Positions 1 to 8,687 of a stretch of 57,849 nucleotides of DNA are shown piece after piece (the first letter of the stretch is position 1; each line of letters begins with the position of its first letter). This stretch comes from CAMASH01 sp041746635. GTDB taxonomy: Bacteria > Verrucomicrobiota > Verrucomicrobiia > Chthoniobacterales > Terrimicrobiaceae. Made by a program: the position numbers and the translations under genes. The stretch is from NCBI GenBank assembly GCA_041746635.1, contig JBGTGQ010000017.1, forward strand, positions 1-57,849, in the 5' to 3' direction. The notes below the pieces were generated by a model. It worked only from the letters and a program-made list of their open reading frames with translations. It was not told the origin of the DNA and did not search any database.

Positions 1-464
1 CCCGATATACACCGGGCCCTCCTGCAATGATTTTTTTGTTTTCATCGCATACCATCATACACCATCGATTTTATCAGCCTCGGCGAGTCGCGCGGCTCGC
101 CAATCAAGCATTCATCAGCTTTTCATGTCGCCTGACCCCTAGTTTCTGACCCCTAGTTTCCCCGCTGGATGTTCGCAAACTCCGGCGTACCGTGAATCCC
201 AAAATGCTGAAGGATTATTATGAATATTTTTGAACTTTGGTCACTGACCCGAATGGCGCGTTGTTTTTGACGCGCCGGTTGACCGGTGGCCTCGCGGGTT
301 CCACCCCCTACCCCACAGATCGAGCTCCGGCATCTCAGCCTTCTTTCCTGCGTCTCCTGATCTCATCGACAGACGGCGTGTTCGCCTCGCCTTTCTTTCC
401 GGCCTTCAGCTCGTTGCCACCCGAAAATCTACGGTGTGGTCAGCAATTTCCCGCACCCCTGACC
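1..464. other. Left-edge intergenic region, no gene supported
   Basis: No convincing gene is seen. A 14-bp unit (CTGACCCCTAGTTT) is repeated directly at 132-145 and 146-159. A 7-bp stem GGCGCGT/ACGCGCC with an 8-base T-rich loop lies at 255-276. It is about 190 bases past the stop of the DUF1501 gene on the minus strand and could be a distant terminator, but it has no clear T-run. A plus-strand open frame from 237 runs into the DUF1501 gene and has no family resemblance, so it is left out. Confidence 0.5.
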
Positions 465-1769
465 TCACACGAAAGCCATGGTGGGGAATTTGCGCTTGAG
501 CACCGCTTCGCTGGGGGCTTTGAGCCAGTTTTCCAGCACGGTGGCATAGACGCTGCGAAAATCGACGTTGTAGATGAGGTCGCCTTGATTTAGTTTGGTG
601 AGGCTGGGCTGATGGCCGAAGAGACCGGGTTTCACCCCGCCGCCAAGGATAAACATGGGGGCCGCCGCGCCGTGATCAGTCCCCCCGCTGGCATTCTCCA
701 CAACGCGGCGGCCAAATTCGCTGAAGGTCATGAGAAGGACCCGGTCGTAATTTCCCTGCGCTTTCAAGTCGGCCACAAAAGCGGCGAGGCTGGTGTCGAG
801 GTCGCCCAGCAGGCGGTCGTGCGCGCCGAGCTGGCCGCTGTGAGTGTCGTAGCCGCCCTGGCTCACATAGTAGATGCGGGTGGGCATGCCCCCTGCGATG
901 AGACGGGCGACGAGGTTGAGACCACTGGCGAGTTGACCGCCGGGATAAGTCACCGTGGAGCGGGATTTGCGGGTAATTTCGAGGATCTTGTCGGAACTAA
1001 CCTGGGCATCGAGCGAGGTGCGGCGGAGGTAGTCAAGAGTGTCGCCATCCGTGGGGGCCATCTCGCCGGAGAGGGATTGAACGGAACCGCCGGAGTTGTC
1101 CTCAGCTCCGCTCATGCCACGAAACATTTCCTCGGCGGCGGCGGGGTCCGAGGCGGTTTCACTGATGAAGCGGAAGGCTTCCGGTTTGTTGAGCGAAATG
1201 CCCCGCGGGGTTTTCGCATTAAAGGCCAGGGGAGCCTGGCGACCAACGCTGACGCCGACAGTGGGATCGGCTCCCTGGCAGCAGGAGTCGAAGTAGCGAC
1301 CGATCCAGCCTTCGCGTTCGTGGCGATTCGCATCGGAGGCGGTTTGCCAGATGTCGGTTGAGCGAAAGTGGGAACGGTTGGGGTTCGGGTAGCCGACGCC
1401 TTGCAGGATGGCGAGGTCGCCGGAGTCGTAGAGACCGCGCAGTCCGGGGAGTTTGGCGTTGAAGGCGATCTGGTCGCTGATTTTGAGGGCGTTATCACCG
1501 CGGATGCCAATGCGCGGGCGGGCGATATGGTAGGCATCGTCGGCATAGGGGATGACAGTGTTCAAGCCATCGTTGCCGCCGGCAAGTTGCAGGACGACAA
1601 GGATGGGGCCGTCCTTGCCGGTGGCGGATTGAAGAAGAGAGTCGGCGGCGGAGGCGTCCAACGCCAGAAAGGTATTCTCGAGAAAGACGGGCAGGGTCCA
1701 GGAAATGGCCCCACCGAGGACGCCGGTGCGGAGGAACTGCCGGCGGGTGTGCAGGGTGCTTTCGTTCAT
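465..1769 (-). CDS. DUF1501 family exported protein
   Basis: A 434-residue protein of the DUF1501 family (alkaline-phosphatase/sulfatase-like fold, function undefined). The N-terminus carries a twin-arginine signal (RRQFLRTG, residues 9-16) followed by a hydrophobic stretch, so export of the folded protein by Tat is expected. The family signature LAGGNDGLNT is at about 62-71, and the typical late motifs YDTH and TFSEFGRR...TDHG are present. It is the second gene of an operon. Its ATG overlaps the TGA of the DUF1800 gene by four bases (1766-1769), suggesting translational coupling. The DUF1800-DUF1501 pair is common in Verrucomicrobia, Planctomycetes and some Proteobacteria. The exact substrate is unknown. 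Confidence 0.93.
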   Translation of the reverse strand: MNESTLHTRRQFLRTGVLGGAISWTLPVFLENTFLALDASAADSLLQSATGKDGPILVVLQLAGGNDGLNTVIPYADDAYHIARPRIGIRGDNALKISDQIAFNAKLPGLRGLYDSGDLAILQGVGYPNPNRSHFRSTDIWQTASDANRHEREGWIGRYFDSCCQGADPTVGVSVGRQAPLAFNAKTPRGISLNKPEAFRFISETASDPAAAEEMFRGMSGAEDNSGGSVQSLSGEMAPTDGDTLDYLRRTSLDAQVSSDKILEITRKSRSTVTYPGGQLASGLNLVARLIAGGMPTRIYYVSQGGYDTHSGQLGAHDRLLGDLDTSLAAFVADLKAQGNYDRVLLMTFSEFGRRVVENASGGTDHGAAAPMFILGGGVKPGLFGHQPSLTKLNQGDLIYNVDFRSVYATVLENWLKAPSEAVLKRKFPTMAFV

Positions 1770-3214
1770 GTGAGTTGGTAGTTGGGAGTGCTCATCATCA
1801 GATGGAGGAAGTCGCGCAGGGCGGAGTCATCAATGGTCGGGCCGTGGCTTTGCAGGAAGGCGAGGAACTTTTCGCGTTCGGCACCCGCGATGGGAGCGTT
1901 GAGAAGGCGGAAGGAAATGGCATCGCAGAGTTTGCCCGGATCGGCGCGCAGGGCGGCGGGGGCGATTTTCTCCAGCGGAACCTGGACCGAACCGCTGCCT
2001 TTGCGGAAGCCTTCCAGGGCGGCGGCCCGGCCACTCACAATGTAGCCGGCCAGATTGTAACGGAACAAGAGGGTGGAACTGCTGATCCAGGCGCGGCCGG
2101 TGTCCCAGCCTTTTACGTTGGGCGGGGCAAAGGGAACCTGGCCCATCTGGGCCAGGGAGACTTCGAGCGCGACGGGGCCGGGCAAGGGGGACTCGAGCAC
2201 GCGAGCGGTCTGAACCACCCACTGGATGGGGCTTTTCACCTGGGCACGAAGGGATCCAAGCGCATAGAATTCCTCGCTCAGAAAGATCTCACGCAAAGTG
2301 GAGCGAAGGTTGAACCCCGAGTTGCGAAAATGGGTGGCGAGCTGGAGCAGTGTGGCCGGGGACGGGTGGTCCGAAGCGAAAAAAGTCCACAGCTTGCGCG
2401 TGATGAAGGCGGCGCACTCCGGCTGCGTCGTGATGATGTCGATGATGTCGTCGCCGTCGAAGGGGCCTTGGCGGCTCATGAATTCCTTGTCGGATTCGTC
2501 AAACTGCCGGCGGACAAAAAGAAAGGTCATAGTGCGTGGATCGACGCGGTATCCAGTGAAGGCGCGGGCCGACTCCTGAATGTCCTGCTCGGTGTAGCGC
2601 ACACCTTCGCCGAGGGTGAAAAGCTCCATCAGTTCGCGGGCAAAGTTTTCGTTGGGCTTGCGGCGCTGGCTTTGGGTGGTGTCCAGATAGCGCATCATGG
2701 CGGGATCCTTCGAAACCTGTTTGGTCAGTTCGCGGAAGTCGCCCAAGGCCTGGGCTCGCAGGGTTTCGTTTTGCTGCCACATCATGTAGGCAACGTTGAC
2801 CTTCTCGAAGCTGGTGGCGAAATGGCCGTGCCAGAAAAGCGTCATTTTTTCGCGCAGCGGGAACGGGGTGTAGCGCATGCGGTTGAGCCACCAGGCACGG
2901 AGTTCGCGGATTTGGGCGTTTTGCTCACGACGGCGCATTTGCTGCAACTCGCGTCTTTTTTGCTCGTCGGGGGCACCCTCGCCCGCATTTTTGATCTGGC
3001 GAATCGTTTCGAAGAGTTCTGCCGGTTCACTGAGGGTCGGGGGCGGGAAGAGGTCGTCTTCCTCCTCGCCATTCACCATTCGATCCACCGCTCTTTCCAG
3101 GCCAAGGGCCTGCAAGGCGGAAATCTCCGCCGGGGTGCCGCCGAATCCCGCACGATTAAGCAAATGCGCGGCCAGGGCGGTGGACCATTGCGACGGGTGC
3201 AGGCGTTTCAGCAT
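1766..3214 (-). CDS. DUF1800 family protein
   Basis: A 482-residue DUF1800 protein, within the usual family range. Family hallmarks include HLLNRAGFGGTPAEI near residue 17, FWHGHFATSFEKV near 120 and NENFARELMELFTLGEG near 185. I chose the ATG at 3214. The frame stays open to 3784, but that extension lies antisense to the metallo-beta-lactamase gene and has no family similarity. No obvious signal peptide is seen. It is first in an operon with DUF1501. The start faces the divergent gene at 3305 across a 90-bp palindrome-rich gap. Function is unknown, and the pair is often suspected to act in envelope or carbohydrate processing (inference). Confidence 0.9.
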   Translation of the reverse strand: MLKRLHPSQWSTALAAHLLNRAGFGGTPAEISALQALGLERAVDRMVNGEEEDDLFPPPTLSEPAELFETIRQIKNAGEGAPDEQKRRELQQMRRREQNAQIRELRAWWLNRMRYTPFPLREKMTLFWHGHFATSFEKVNVAYMMWQQNETLRAQALGDFRELTKQVSKDPAMMRYLDTTQSQRRKPNENFARELMELFTLGEGVRYTEQDIQESARAFTGYRVDPRTMTFLFVRRQFDESDKEFMSRQGPFDGDDIIDIITTQPECAAFITRKLWTFFASDHPSPATLLQLATHFRNSGFNLRSTLREIFLSEEFYALGSLRAQVKSPIQWVVQTARVLESPLPGPVALEVSLAQMGQVPFAPPNVKGWDTGRAWISSSTLLFRYNLAGYIVSGRAAALEGFRKGSGSVQVPLEKIAPAALRADPGKLCDAISFRLLNAPIAGAEREKFLAFLQSHGPTIDDSALRDFLHLMMSTPNYQLT

Positions 3215-3233
3215 CTTGAAGATCAAACTCCCA

Positions 3234-3270
3234 CCCGGGCGGATAGTTTCGCCCGGGGACGAAATTTCGT
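3234..3270. promoter_or_regulatory. Palindromes in divergent intergenic region
   Basis: Two palindromes lie between the divergent DUF1800 and beta-CASP genes. CCCGGGCG (3234-3241) pairs with CGCCCGGG (3250-3257) across an 8-base loop. A perfect 12-bp palindrome, ACGAAATTTCGT, is at 3259-3270. Their position fits operator or promoter-control sites, but no matching regulator is visible nearby. Confidence 0.35.
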
Positions 3271-3304
3271 TCCCTGTTTGGGATTTCCCGGCGTAGCGTG
3301 GGAT

Positions 3305-4675
3305 ATGGAATTGCTCAATCTGACGCGACGAACGGAAATCGGGGCGAATTCCTATTTGCTTCGCACCGGCGGAAAATCCCTGATTCTCGACAGCGGCATG
3401 CATCCCAAGCAGGAGGGGCTCGCGGCGATACCGGATTTTTCCCTCGTACCCGAGGGCACCGTGGATGGCATCATTGTCACCCATGCCCATCAGGACCACA
3501 CCGGGTCGCTGCCTTATCTGACGCGCCGGGAAAAGAAGGCCCGGGTTTATATGACTCCGGCTACGGCAAAAATCACGGATGTGATGCTGCACAATTCGGT
3601 CAACGTGATGACGCGGCAGGCGGAGGATCACAAAATCGACAACTATCCGCTTTTCACCCACCGGGAGGTGGAGTCCTCCCGCCAGTCCTGGCAACAATGC
3701 GCCATGCGACGGTGCCATGCCTTCGATGGGGAACGCAGCAGCAGCGATGAGGAACCGACGTTTGAGTTTTACAGTGCCGGCCACATTCTCGGCGCTGCCG
3801 GCGTGATGATCCGCAGCGAAGGAAAGACGCTCTTCTACACGGGCGACGTGAATTTTGAAAACCAGACGCTGGTCCGCGGGGCGGAGTTTCCCGAGAGCGG
3901 CGTGGACATCCTCGTGATGGAAACCACCCGCGGAGACTCCCCCACTCCCCCCGGACAGACCCGCGCGGGCGAAGAAGAACGGTTGGCGAAGTCCATCCGG
4001 GAGGCCTTTGACCGCGGCGGCAGCGTGACCATCCCGGTTTTCGCCTTGGGCAAAACCCAGGAATTACTGGCTATGCTCTGGCGCATGCGACTGCGCGGTC
4101 TGCTCGCGCCGGTGCCCATCTACATCGGCGGATTGAGCACGAAACTAACCGGCATCTACGACGCCCTGGCCCACGACGGTCAAAGGGCACACCCGGAGCT
4201 TCAACTCCTCCAGGAACTCGCGCCTTATGTGCTTTCCGGCAACGAAGTCTTCACCATTCCTCCGCGCAAAAAATGCATCTTTGCCCTCTCCAGCGGCATG
4301 ATGACGGAAAAGACGCTCTCCAATCTTTTTTGCCGTCGTGTGCTGGGCGACGAAAAACAGAGCCTCTTTTTCGTCGGCTATTCGGATCCGCAGTCACCCG
4401 CCGGCCGCATCCGCGCTGCGGCCCCGGGAACAGACGTCCTGCTGGAAACCAATCAGGCTCCGATCAAGCTGAAGTGCCAGATCGAGGAGTTTAATTTCAG
4501 CGCCCACGCCAGCCGGGAAAGCCTCTTGAACTACGCGATCGGCCTGCGTCCTAAAAAAATTCTCCTCGTGCACGGCGACCGGGCCGCCATCGAGTGGTTC
4601 CAGCTCAAGTTATACAAAGAGCTTCCCGAGACGGAAGTGATCATCCCCGAGCCGGGGAAAAAAGTCGTGTTGTAA
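3305..4675 (+). CDS. Metallo-beta-lactamase/beta-CASP ribonuclease-like protein
   Basis: A 456-residue protein starting at the ATG at 3305 (MELLNLTRR). The open frame extends far upstream, but that part is antisense to DUF1800 and was discarded. The zinc-binding motif H60-A-H62-Q-D64-H65 is present. TGDVNF, the following beta-CASP domain, FSAHAS and LVHGD near the C-terminus match the family of CPSF73/RNase J-type RNA nucleases. It probably cuts RNA in the cytoplasm as endo- or exonuclease. It is too short for RNase J, which has an extra C-terminal domain, and better fits the archaeal/bacterial YSH1-like group. It converges with the methyltransferase gene, with a 2-bp gap between stops. Confidence 0.9.
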   Translation: MELLNLTRRTEIGANSYLLRTGGKSLILDSGMHPKQEGLAAIPDFSLVPEGTVDGIIVTHAHQDHTGSLPYLTRREKKARVYMTPATAKITDVMLHNSVNVMTRQAEDHKIDNYPLFTHREVESSRQSWQQCAMRRCHAFDGERSSSDEEPTFEFYSAGHILGAAGVMIRSEGKTLFYTGDVNFENQTLVRGAEFPESGVDILVMETTRGDSPTPPGQTRAGEEERLAKSIREAFDRGGSVTIPVFALGKTQELLAMLWRMRLRGLLAPVPIYIGGLSTKLTGIYDALAHDGQRAHPELQLLQELAPYVLSGNEVFTIPPRKKCIFALSSGMMTEKTLSNLFCRRVLGDEKQSLFFVGYSDPQSPAGRIRAAAPGTDVLLETNQAPIKLKCQIEEFNFSAHASRESLLNYAIGLRPKKILLVHGDRAAIEWFQLKLYKELPETEVIIPEPGKKVVL

Positions 4676-4677
4676 GC

Positions 4678-5433
4678 CTACCCGGGCTTGCGCATCAGCC
4701 AGTAAATCTCCCCCGGCCACCACGGCATGGCCGCGCCCCAGAGCAAATTAAAGCGCGCCCAGAGTGCGGAATTCTCCAGCATGCTGCCTTTGCTGCGGAG
4801 AAAAAATGCCCCGCTCATAAACTCCACCCGCAAGCCGCAACCGGCCGCCATGCGACGGACCCGCGCCGGAGAGAACACGCTCACGTGACCCATGGGAGCG
4901 GCGGTTTTTCGCACCTGGCTCTCGCGGAGTTTTGCCAGAATATCCGGCACCACGGGAAACCCGCCGATGATCGAGCCACCCGGACGGATGCGGCGGGCGA
5001 CTTTCTGCAAGGCTTGCTCCGGTTCGAAGAGATGTTCCAGAATGTGAAGCATCACGGCAATGTCGTAATCGGTCGGCAGGTCGAAATTCGCATCCTCCAA
5101 GTTGGCCTCGAAAAAATCGTCGTAGCCAGCCTTGCGCAGCTTCTCCGTCAGCATCACGGCATCCACCGCCGTCCACTTTCCAAAAGATGGAACCACCGGA
5201 GCCGAGCGCAGAAACTCCAGCATCTGGCCGGTGTGGACTCCAACTTCGGCCACGTCTAGCGGTCGGGCCGAGCGCTGCGCCTCCTCCCGCAGCAGGTGAT
5301 AACCAAACCAATAGCGCAACAGACGAATGGGATAACGAACCGATTTGGCCTCGGCCGGAATGCCGAAGCGCTTGGTCCGAACGACGGAGTTATCCGCCAG
5401 AAATGAAAGGTCCCACTGAAGTTGCTGCATCAA
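4678..5433 (-). CDS. SAM-dependent methyltransferase (class I)
   Basis: A 251-residue protein with the class I methyltransferase fold. The SAM-binding motif I VAEVGVHTGQMLEF is at about 61-74. The acidic strand-2 motif (WTAVDAVML), the DIAVMLHILEHL segment and RRIRPGGSIIGGF match the Methyltransf_11/23 type. The acceptor cannot be deduced. It lies 56 bp downstream of terC on the same strand and may be co-transcribed with it. The C-terminus has a hydrophobic tryptophan-rich segment. Confidence 0.85.
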   Translation of the reverse strand: MMQQLQWDLSFLADNSVVRTKRFGIPAEAKSVRYPIRLLRYWFGYHLLREEAQRSARPLDVAEVGVHTGQMLEFLRSAPVVPSFGKWTAVDAVMLTEKLRKAGYDDFFEANLEDANFDLPTDYDIAVMLHILEHLFEPEQALQKVARRIRPGGSIIGGFPVVPDILAKLRESQVRKTAAPMGHVSVFSPARVRRMAAGCGLRVEFMSGAFFLRSKGSMLENSALWARFNLLWGAAMPWWPGEIYWLMRKPG

Positions 5434-5489
5434 GACGGGGCATCCTGCTCATGCGCCCGAAGGCGGTCAAGACCCCGTGCGGAGGAAAA

Positions 5490-6449
5490 TTATACCGACC
5501 CGTCCGTTCCCGCGTTTTTGTCTTTTATATATAAGGAAGCCAGCACCGAAACGACCAATAAACTCACCACGACGGCAAGCGATTGCACGGTCTGGATGGC
5601 ATAGGGCGTCTGGGAAAGAATCATCTTCACGCCGATGAAGACCAGAATGGCGGAAAGCCCGTAGTGCAGAAACCGGAACAATTTCAGGATGCCGGCCAGA
5701 GCAAAGTAAAGAGCGCGCAAGCCGAGGATGGCAAAGATGTTTGAGGTGAAAACAATGAAACGATCCTGGGTAATGGCCACCACCGCCGGGATCGAATCCA
5801 CCGCGAAAATCAAGTCGGTGGTCTCAATGGCCAGCAAGACCAGACAGAGGGGAGTGGCCATGATGCGCCCGGCTTGCCGGATGAAAAATTTCTGTCCGTG
5901 AAATTCCTTCGTCACGGGAACAAACCGGTGAAACAACTTGAGCACCGGATTCTTCGAAGGATCGGATTCCTCCTTGTCGTCGCGAATCATTTTGATACCC
6001 CCGTAAATCAAAATCGCGGCGAACACATAGATGACCCAGTGGAATTTTTCCAGCAGGGCGATGGCGGCGAAAATCATGATGGCGCGCATGATCAGGGCGC
6101 CCAGTATTCCCCAGAACAAGACCCGGTGCTGATACTCCCCCGGCACGCGAAAATATCGGAAGACCAGGGCAAAGACAAAAACGTTATCAACGCTCAAGGC
6201 GATCTCCACCAGATAGCCGGTGACAAACTCGATGCCGGCCTTCGTTTGCAGAGCCCGTGTGTCGTATCCACCAATCCACCCCATGTAGATGCCGAGGCCG
6301 AATAACAAGGCCAACGCCACCCGCAACCCCGTGGATTTCAGCGCCTCCGGAACCTTGACCTCATGGGCCTTGCGTTGAAAGAGCCCTAAATCCGTGGCGA
6401 GGAGAAGGCCCACAATCAATAGAAACAACGCCCACCAATACCATTCCAT
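5490..6449 (-). CDS. TerC family integral membrane protein
   Basis: A 319-residue polytopic membrane protein with about eight hydrophobic helices. The TerC signatures EIALSVDNVFVFALVF (about 83-98) and ETTDLIFAVDSIPAV (middle) place acidic residues inside membrane helices, and TSNIFAILGLRALYF follows. The family includes tellurite-resistance TerC and manganese exporters of the Alx/MeeF/YkoY group, so Mn2+ or other metal export is the likely role. The C-terminus is short. No yybP-ykoY riboswitch can be recognised in the 50 bp upstream. In the uninterrupted chromosome a tRNA gene would have been directly upstream on the same strand. Confidence 0.93.
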   Translation of the reverse strand: MEWYWWALFLLIVGLLLATDLGLFQRKAHEVKVPEALKSTGLRVALALLFGLGIYMGWIGGYDTRALQTKAGIEFVTGYLVEIALSVDNVFVFALVFRYFRVPGEYQHRVLFWGILGALIMRAIMIFAAIALLEKFHWVIYVFAAILIYGGIKMIRDDKEESDPSKNPVLKLFHRFVPVTKEFHGQKFFIRQAGRIMATPLCLVLLAIETTDLIFAVDSIPAVVAITQDRFIVFTSNIFAILGLRALYFALAGILKLFRFLHYGLSAILVFIGVKMILSQTPYAIQTVQSLAVVVSLLVVSVLASLYIKDKNAGTDGSV

Positions 6450-6499
6450 GAAAAAGTTTGTGTTTGAAAATCAAGTCGGCTGGCCGCCGTGGGTCATTT

Positions 6500-6543
6500 T
6501 GGTGCACCGCGTAGGACTTGAACCTACAACCAAAGCTATTAGA
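6500..6543 (-). tRNA. tRNA 3'-half (attL of prophage)
   Basis: On the minus strand the sequence gives a T-arm GTAGG-TTCAAGT-CCTAC (6527-6511), acceptor 3' strand GCGGTGC, discriminator A, and an encoded CCA (6502-6500). The matching acceptor 5' strand (GCACCGC) and D-arm are absent in the next 100 bases, which are AT-rich phage-like sequence before the integrase. The break falls in or near the anticodon loop. This is the signature of integration into a tRNA gene. The acceptor and T-arm resemble arginine tRNAs of other bacteria, but the anticodon cannot be assigned. An intact tRNA is expected at the right junction, outside the window. Confidence 0.8.
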
Positions 6544-6550
6544 TGAACCG

Positions 6551-6630
6551 TTCATTGTGTTTTATTGTGTGATTTTGTAAGTGTAAAGTGTGAATTTGTG
6601 GCTTGTTGTTTGCTGAACTTTGCTGAACTC
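6551..6630 (+). repeat. Integrase arm-site-like short repeats
   Basis: Between the tRNA fragment and integrase lie AT-rich near-repeats of the type TTGTGTTTTATTGTGTGATT, and a tandem decamer (TGCTGAACTT, TGCTGAACTC) at about 6611-6630. Tyrosine integrases bind arm-type repeats beside the core site, so these are candidates. No footprint or consensus is known. Confidence 0.3.
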
Positions 6631-6638
6631 TTCAGGTC

Positions 6639-7721
6639 ATGGTTTTAAGCGAAGTGACGCATAAGCGCTCGCCGTGGATTTGGATTCAGTATGGGAATAC
6701 GGGTGAGCGTAAAAAGTGGCATAAAACCAACGTGCGTAAAGATGCTCCGCCGGAGGTGAGAGTAAAGAAGATCGCGCTGGAGAAAAATCTTTTGGAGAGC
6801 ATGCTTCTCAAGGCTGACGGCAATCTTGCGCAGGATGGCAAGGGTTGGGCCTGGGTGGCGAACTGGCTGGCCATGCGCTACAAGGGCAAGCAGAGGACGG
6901 CGGAGGTTTACCTGGCCCAGTGGAAGCGTGTCTTGGAATTTCTGATCGAGAAGGAAATCGCCGGGCCGCAGGTTTTGGAACGGGAGCATGCGTTTCAGTA
7001 TATCCAGTGGCGGACGGATCAGGTTAAGCCAAAGTCGGGTAAGTCGATCAAGCTTTCCACGGCCATGGGCGAGATCACGCTTTTGAAGATGGTCATGGGC
7101 GAGGCCAAGGTTCGTTTCCATTTGCCGGAGAATCCCATTCTGAAGCTCGGCGTGGAGGAGGATGATGCGGAGATGAAGCCGGAACTCACGGACGATGAGA
7201 TCCAGATGATTTACGAGGGCTTGAAAAAGAAACCGGTTTGGATGTTCCGGGCTTTCCACATCGCTTTGCACACGGGCTTGCGCCACAAGGATACCCGTTT
7301 GCACCGGTCGCAAGTCCGGAGGGAAGATGATTGGATTCTGATCGAGAAGCCGAAAGGCGGGCGCAAGCGCGAATTTGGCATTCCCATCTATCCCTCGATC
7401 TCGGAGATGTTGAATGAATGGCTGGATGATTCCCGCGATCCCTACCTTTGGACTATTCCAGAGAAGGACGTCGTGATGAGCGGGCTGATCTGGCACAAGT
7501 TTTTTCACCATGAGTTGAAAATGCCTCACCTGGCTTTCAAGTGCACCCGCATCACGTTCATCATGGACGGCCTGCGGAAGAAGATTCCGGAAAATGTGAT
7601 GTTGAAAATGGTGAATCATGGCACGACGACGATTAACCGGATCTACCAGCGGTGGACACCCGACGCGGTAAGGGAGTATTCGGCTTTGCTATCAAGCCGA
7701 GTTCCTGGCGCCGCCAAATGA
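6639..7721 (+). CDS. int: Tyrosine site-specific recombinase (phage integrase)
   Basis: A 360-residue integrase that would catalyse recombination between attP and the tRNA attB. The N-terminal half holds a core-binding domain (about 65-170). The catalytic domain shows the first arginine in HTGLRHKD (R215), a KCTR box (R304, with lysine where histidine is usual), H327 in MVNHG and the nucleophile Y336 in RIYQRW. The order R-K-x-x-R-H-Y is consistent with an active enzyme. It starts 96 bp from the tRNA fragment and reads into the prophage. Its last 89 bases overlap the opposite-strand Xis-like gene. Confidence 0.92.
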   Translation: MVLSEVTHKRSPWIWIQYGNTGERKKWHKTNVRKDAPPEVRVKKIALEKNLLESMLLKADGNLAQDGKGWAWVANWLAMRYKGKQRTAEVYLAQWKRVLEFLIEKEIAGPQVLEREHAFQYIQWRTDQVKPKSGKSIKLSTAMGEITLLKMVMGEAKVRFHLPENPILKLGVEEDDAEMKPELTDDEIQMIYEGLKKKPVWMFRAFHIALHTGLRHKDTRLHRSQVRREDDWILIEKPKGGRKREFGIPIYPSISEMLNEWLDDSRDPYLWTIPEKDVVMSGLIWHKFFHHELKMPHLAFKCTRITFIMDGLRKKIPENVMLKMVNHGTTTINRIYQRWTPDAVREYSALLSSRVPGAAK

Positions 7722-7908
7722 GGTAGTCTGCGTAGGATGTCACCTTGTTGCCCATTTCGGGGAAGCCGGTCAATTTTGACTGCCGGCGGATTTCGGCCTG
7801 GCCGAATCCGGTGAGCAGGCAAAGTTCCTGCAACGTGAGAGCCTTGCCCTCCGTGCGTTTTTTTTGAACCTCTTCAGGGTCAAGTCTTTCAGAGAGTTGC
7901 TGGTTCAT
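7633..7908 (-). CDS. Small helix-turn-helix, excisionase-like protein
   Basis: A 91-residue protein starting at the ATG at 7908, which overlaps the stop of the upstream gene as ATGA. The middle (LTLQELCLLTGFGQAEIRR) reads like a winged-helix/MerR-type DNA-binding domain of excisionases. The gene sits next to int on the opposite strand and its 3' end overlaps int by 89 bp. A recombination directionality role is an inference from size, fold and place. Confidence 0.55.
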   Translation of the reverse strand: MNQQLSERLDPEEVQKKRTEGKALTLQELCLLTGFGQAEIRRQSKLTGFPEMGNKVTSYADYLIWRRQELGLIAKPNTPLPRRVSTAGRSG

Positions 7909-8687
7909 TGCCCGAATTCCTCGGCGTTTTTGAGGTGTTGGGGGAATTCCGCCAGGATGCGGGCAGGGTCCTTCACCACCTCCGGGTTTTCGCGACTGGC
8001 AAGGAGGTAGGTTTCCACGACGCGGATCTGATCGTGGGTGAAGCGCCGGGTGACATCGAGGGCGTCGCGGATGAGGGTTTCGGAGTAATCCCGGGACAGT
8101 CGCATGGGTTTTCCGCAGATCCGGTCGAGGCGAATGATGAGGGCGCAGAGGTTTTTTTCTTCTTCCTTGGCGGGCTTGTTGCCTTCGAGGGCAAGCGAGG
8201 TTTGTTCGGTGATGAGGCTGGATTGCTGCGCGCCAAGCTTGAGTGATTCGGCGTGAAGTTGCTTTTGAGCCCTGGCCACCCCACCCCGTTGCTGGATGGT
8301 TTTGTATTGCGGGTCCAGATGAACGTTGATGTTCCAAAATCCCGCCAGCACGAGCCCTTTCACGTCCGACCTCTGTTCGATCAGGATAAACCCGCTTTCC
8401 AGAGCCGCGAGGATCAACCCTCCTGGTTCGCCTTTATAGCCCACGCAGTAGCCTTCGATGATGTGGGTCAGATCATCCCTTCCCCACAAGTAATCAGAGG
8501 GGTTGTCACCCATGGTCAGCTTCAAGGGCCGCCACTCCGCCGAAGCTGTGGCCCATTCGGTCCACACCTGATACGCGCAAAGCAAAGCTTCGGGCTGGCT
8601 GAGGCCGAGAGCCTGGAGCTTGCGAACAAACAGCCTCGTCACATCCCGCCGATCAAAGTCGAACGGTATATGTAGAGAGTTCGTCAT
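7905..8687 (-). CDS. Phage protein of unknown function (260 aa)
   Basis: An unrecognised soluble protein. It has a mixed alpha/beta N-terminal half and a charged, helical C-terminal half with LIIRLDRICGKP and RRFTHDQIRVVETYLLASR. No catalytic motif or membrane segment is evident. It is joined by ATGA overlaps to the genes on both sides (8684-8687 and 7905-7908), so it is made with the Xis-like protein and the two small upstream genes. This suggests a role in the integration/excision or immunity operon. Confidence 0.75.
   Translation of the reverse strand: MTNSLHIPFDFDRRDVTRLFVRKLQALGLSQPEALLCAYQVWTEWATASAEWRPLKLTMGDNPSDYLWGRDDLTHIIEGYCVGYKGEPGGLILAALESGFILIEQRSDVKGLVLAGFWNINVHLDPQYKTIQQRGGVARAQKQLHAESLKLGAQQSSLITEQTSLALEGNKPAKEEEKNLCALIIRLDRICGKPMRLSRDYSETLIRDALDVTRRFTHDQIRVVETYLLASRENPEVVKDPARILAEFPQHLKNAEEFGQ

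Noticed and set aside
237..593. Plus-strand open frame of 118 codons
   Set aside because: Runs antisense into the DUF1501 gene, biased composition, no family resemblance.
1775..3304. Long N-terminal extension of the beta-CASP gene
   Set aside because: Antisense to DUF1800 and DUF1501. The recognisable fold begins at the ATG at 3305.
6450..6499. Manganese riboswitch before terC
   Set aside because: Only 50 bp before the tRNA, with no recognisable conserved loops.
6500..6545. tRNA with CUA anticodon (amber suppressor)
   Set aside because: One alignment of the loop gives CTA, but the loop lies at the integration junction and the 5' half is missing, so the anticodon cannot be read.
7909..8337. 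N-terminal extension of the Xis-like gene
   Set aside because: The extension is Arg/Pro-rich and fully overlaps the 260-residue gene in another frame. The ATGA-coupled start at 7908 is preferred.
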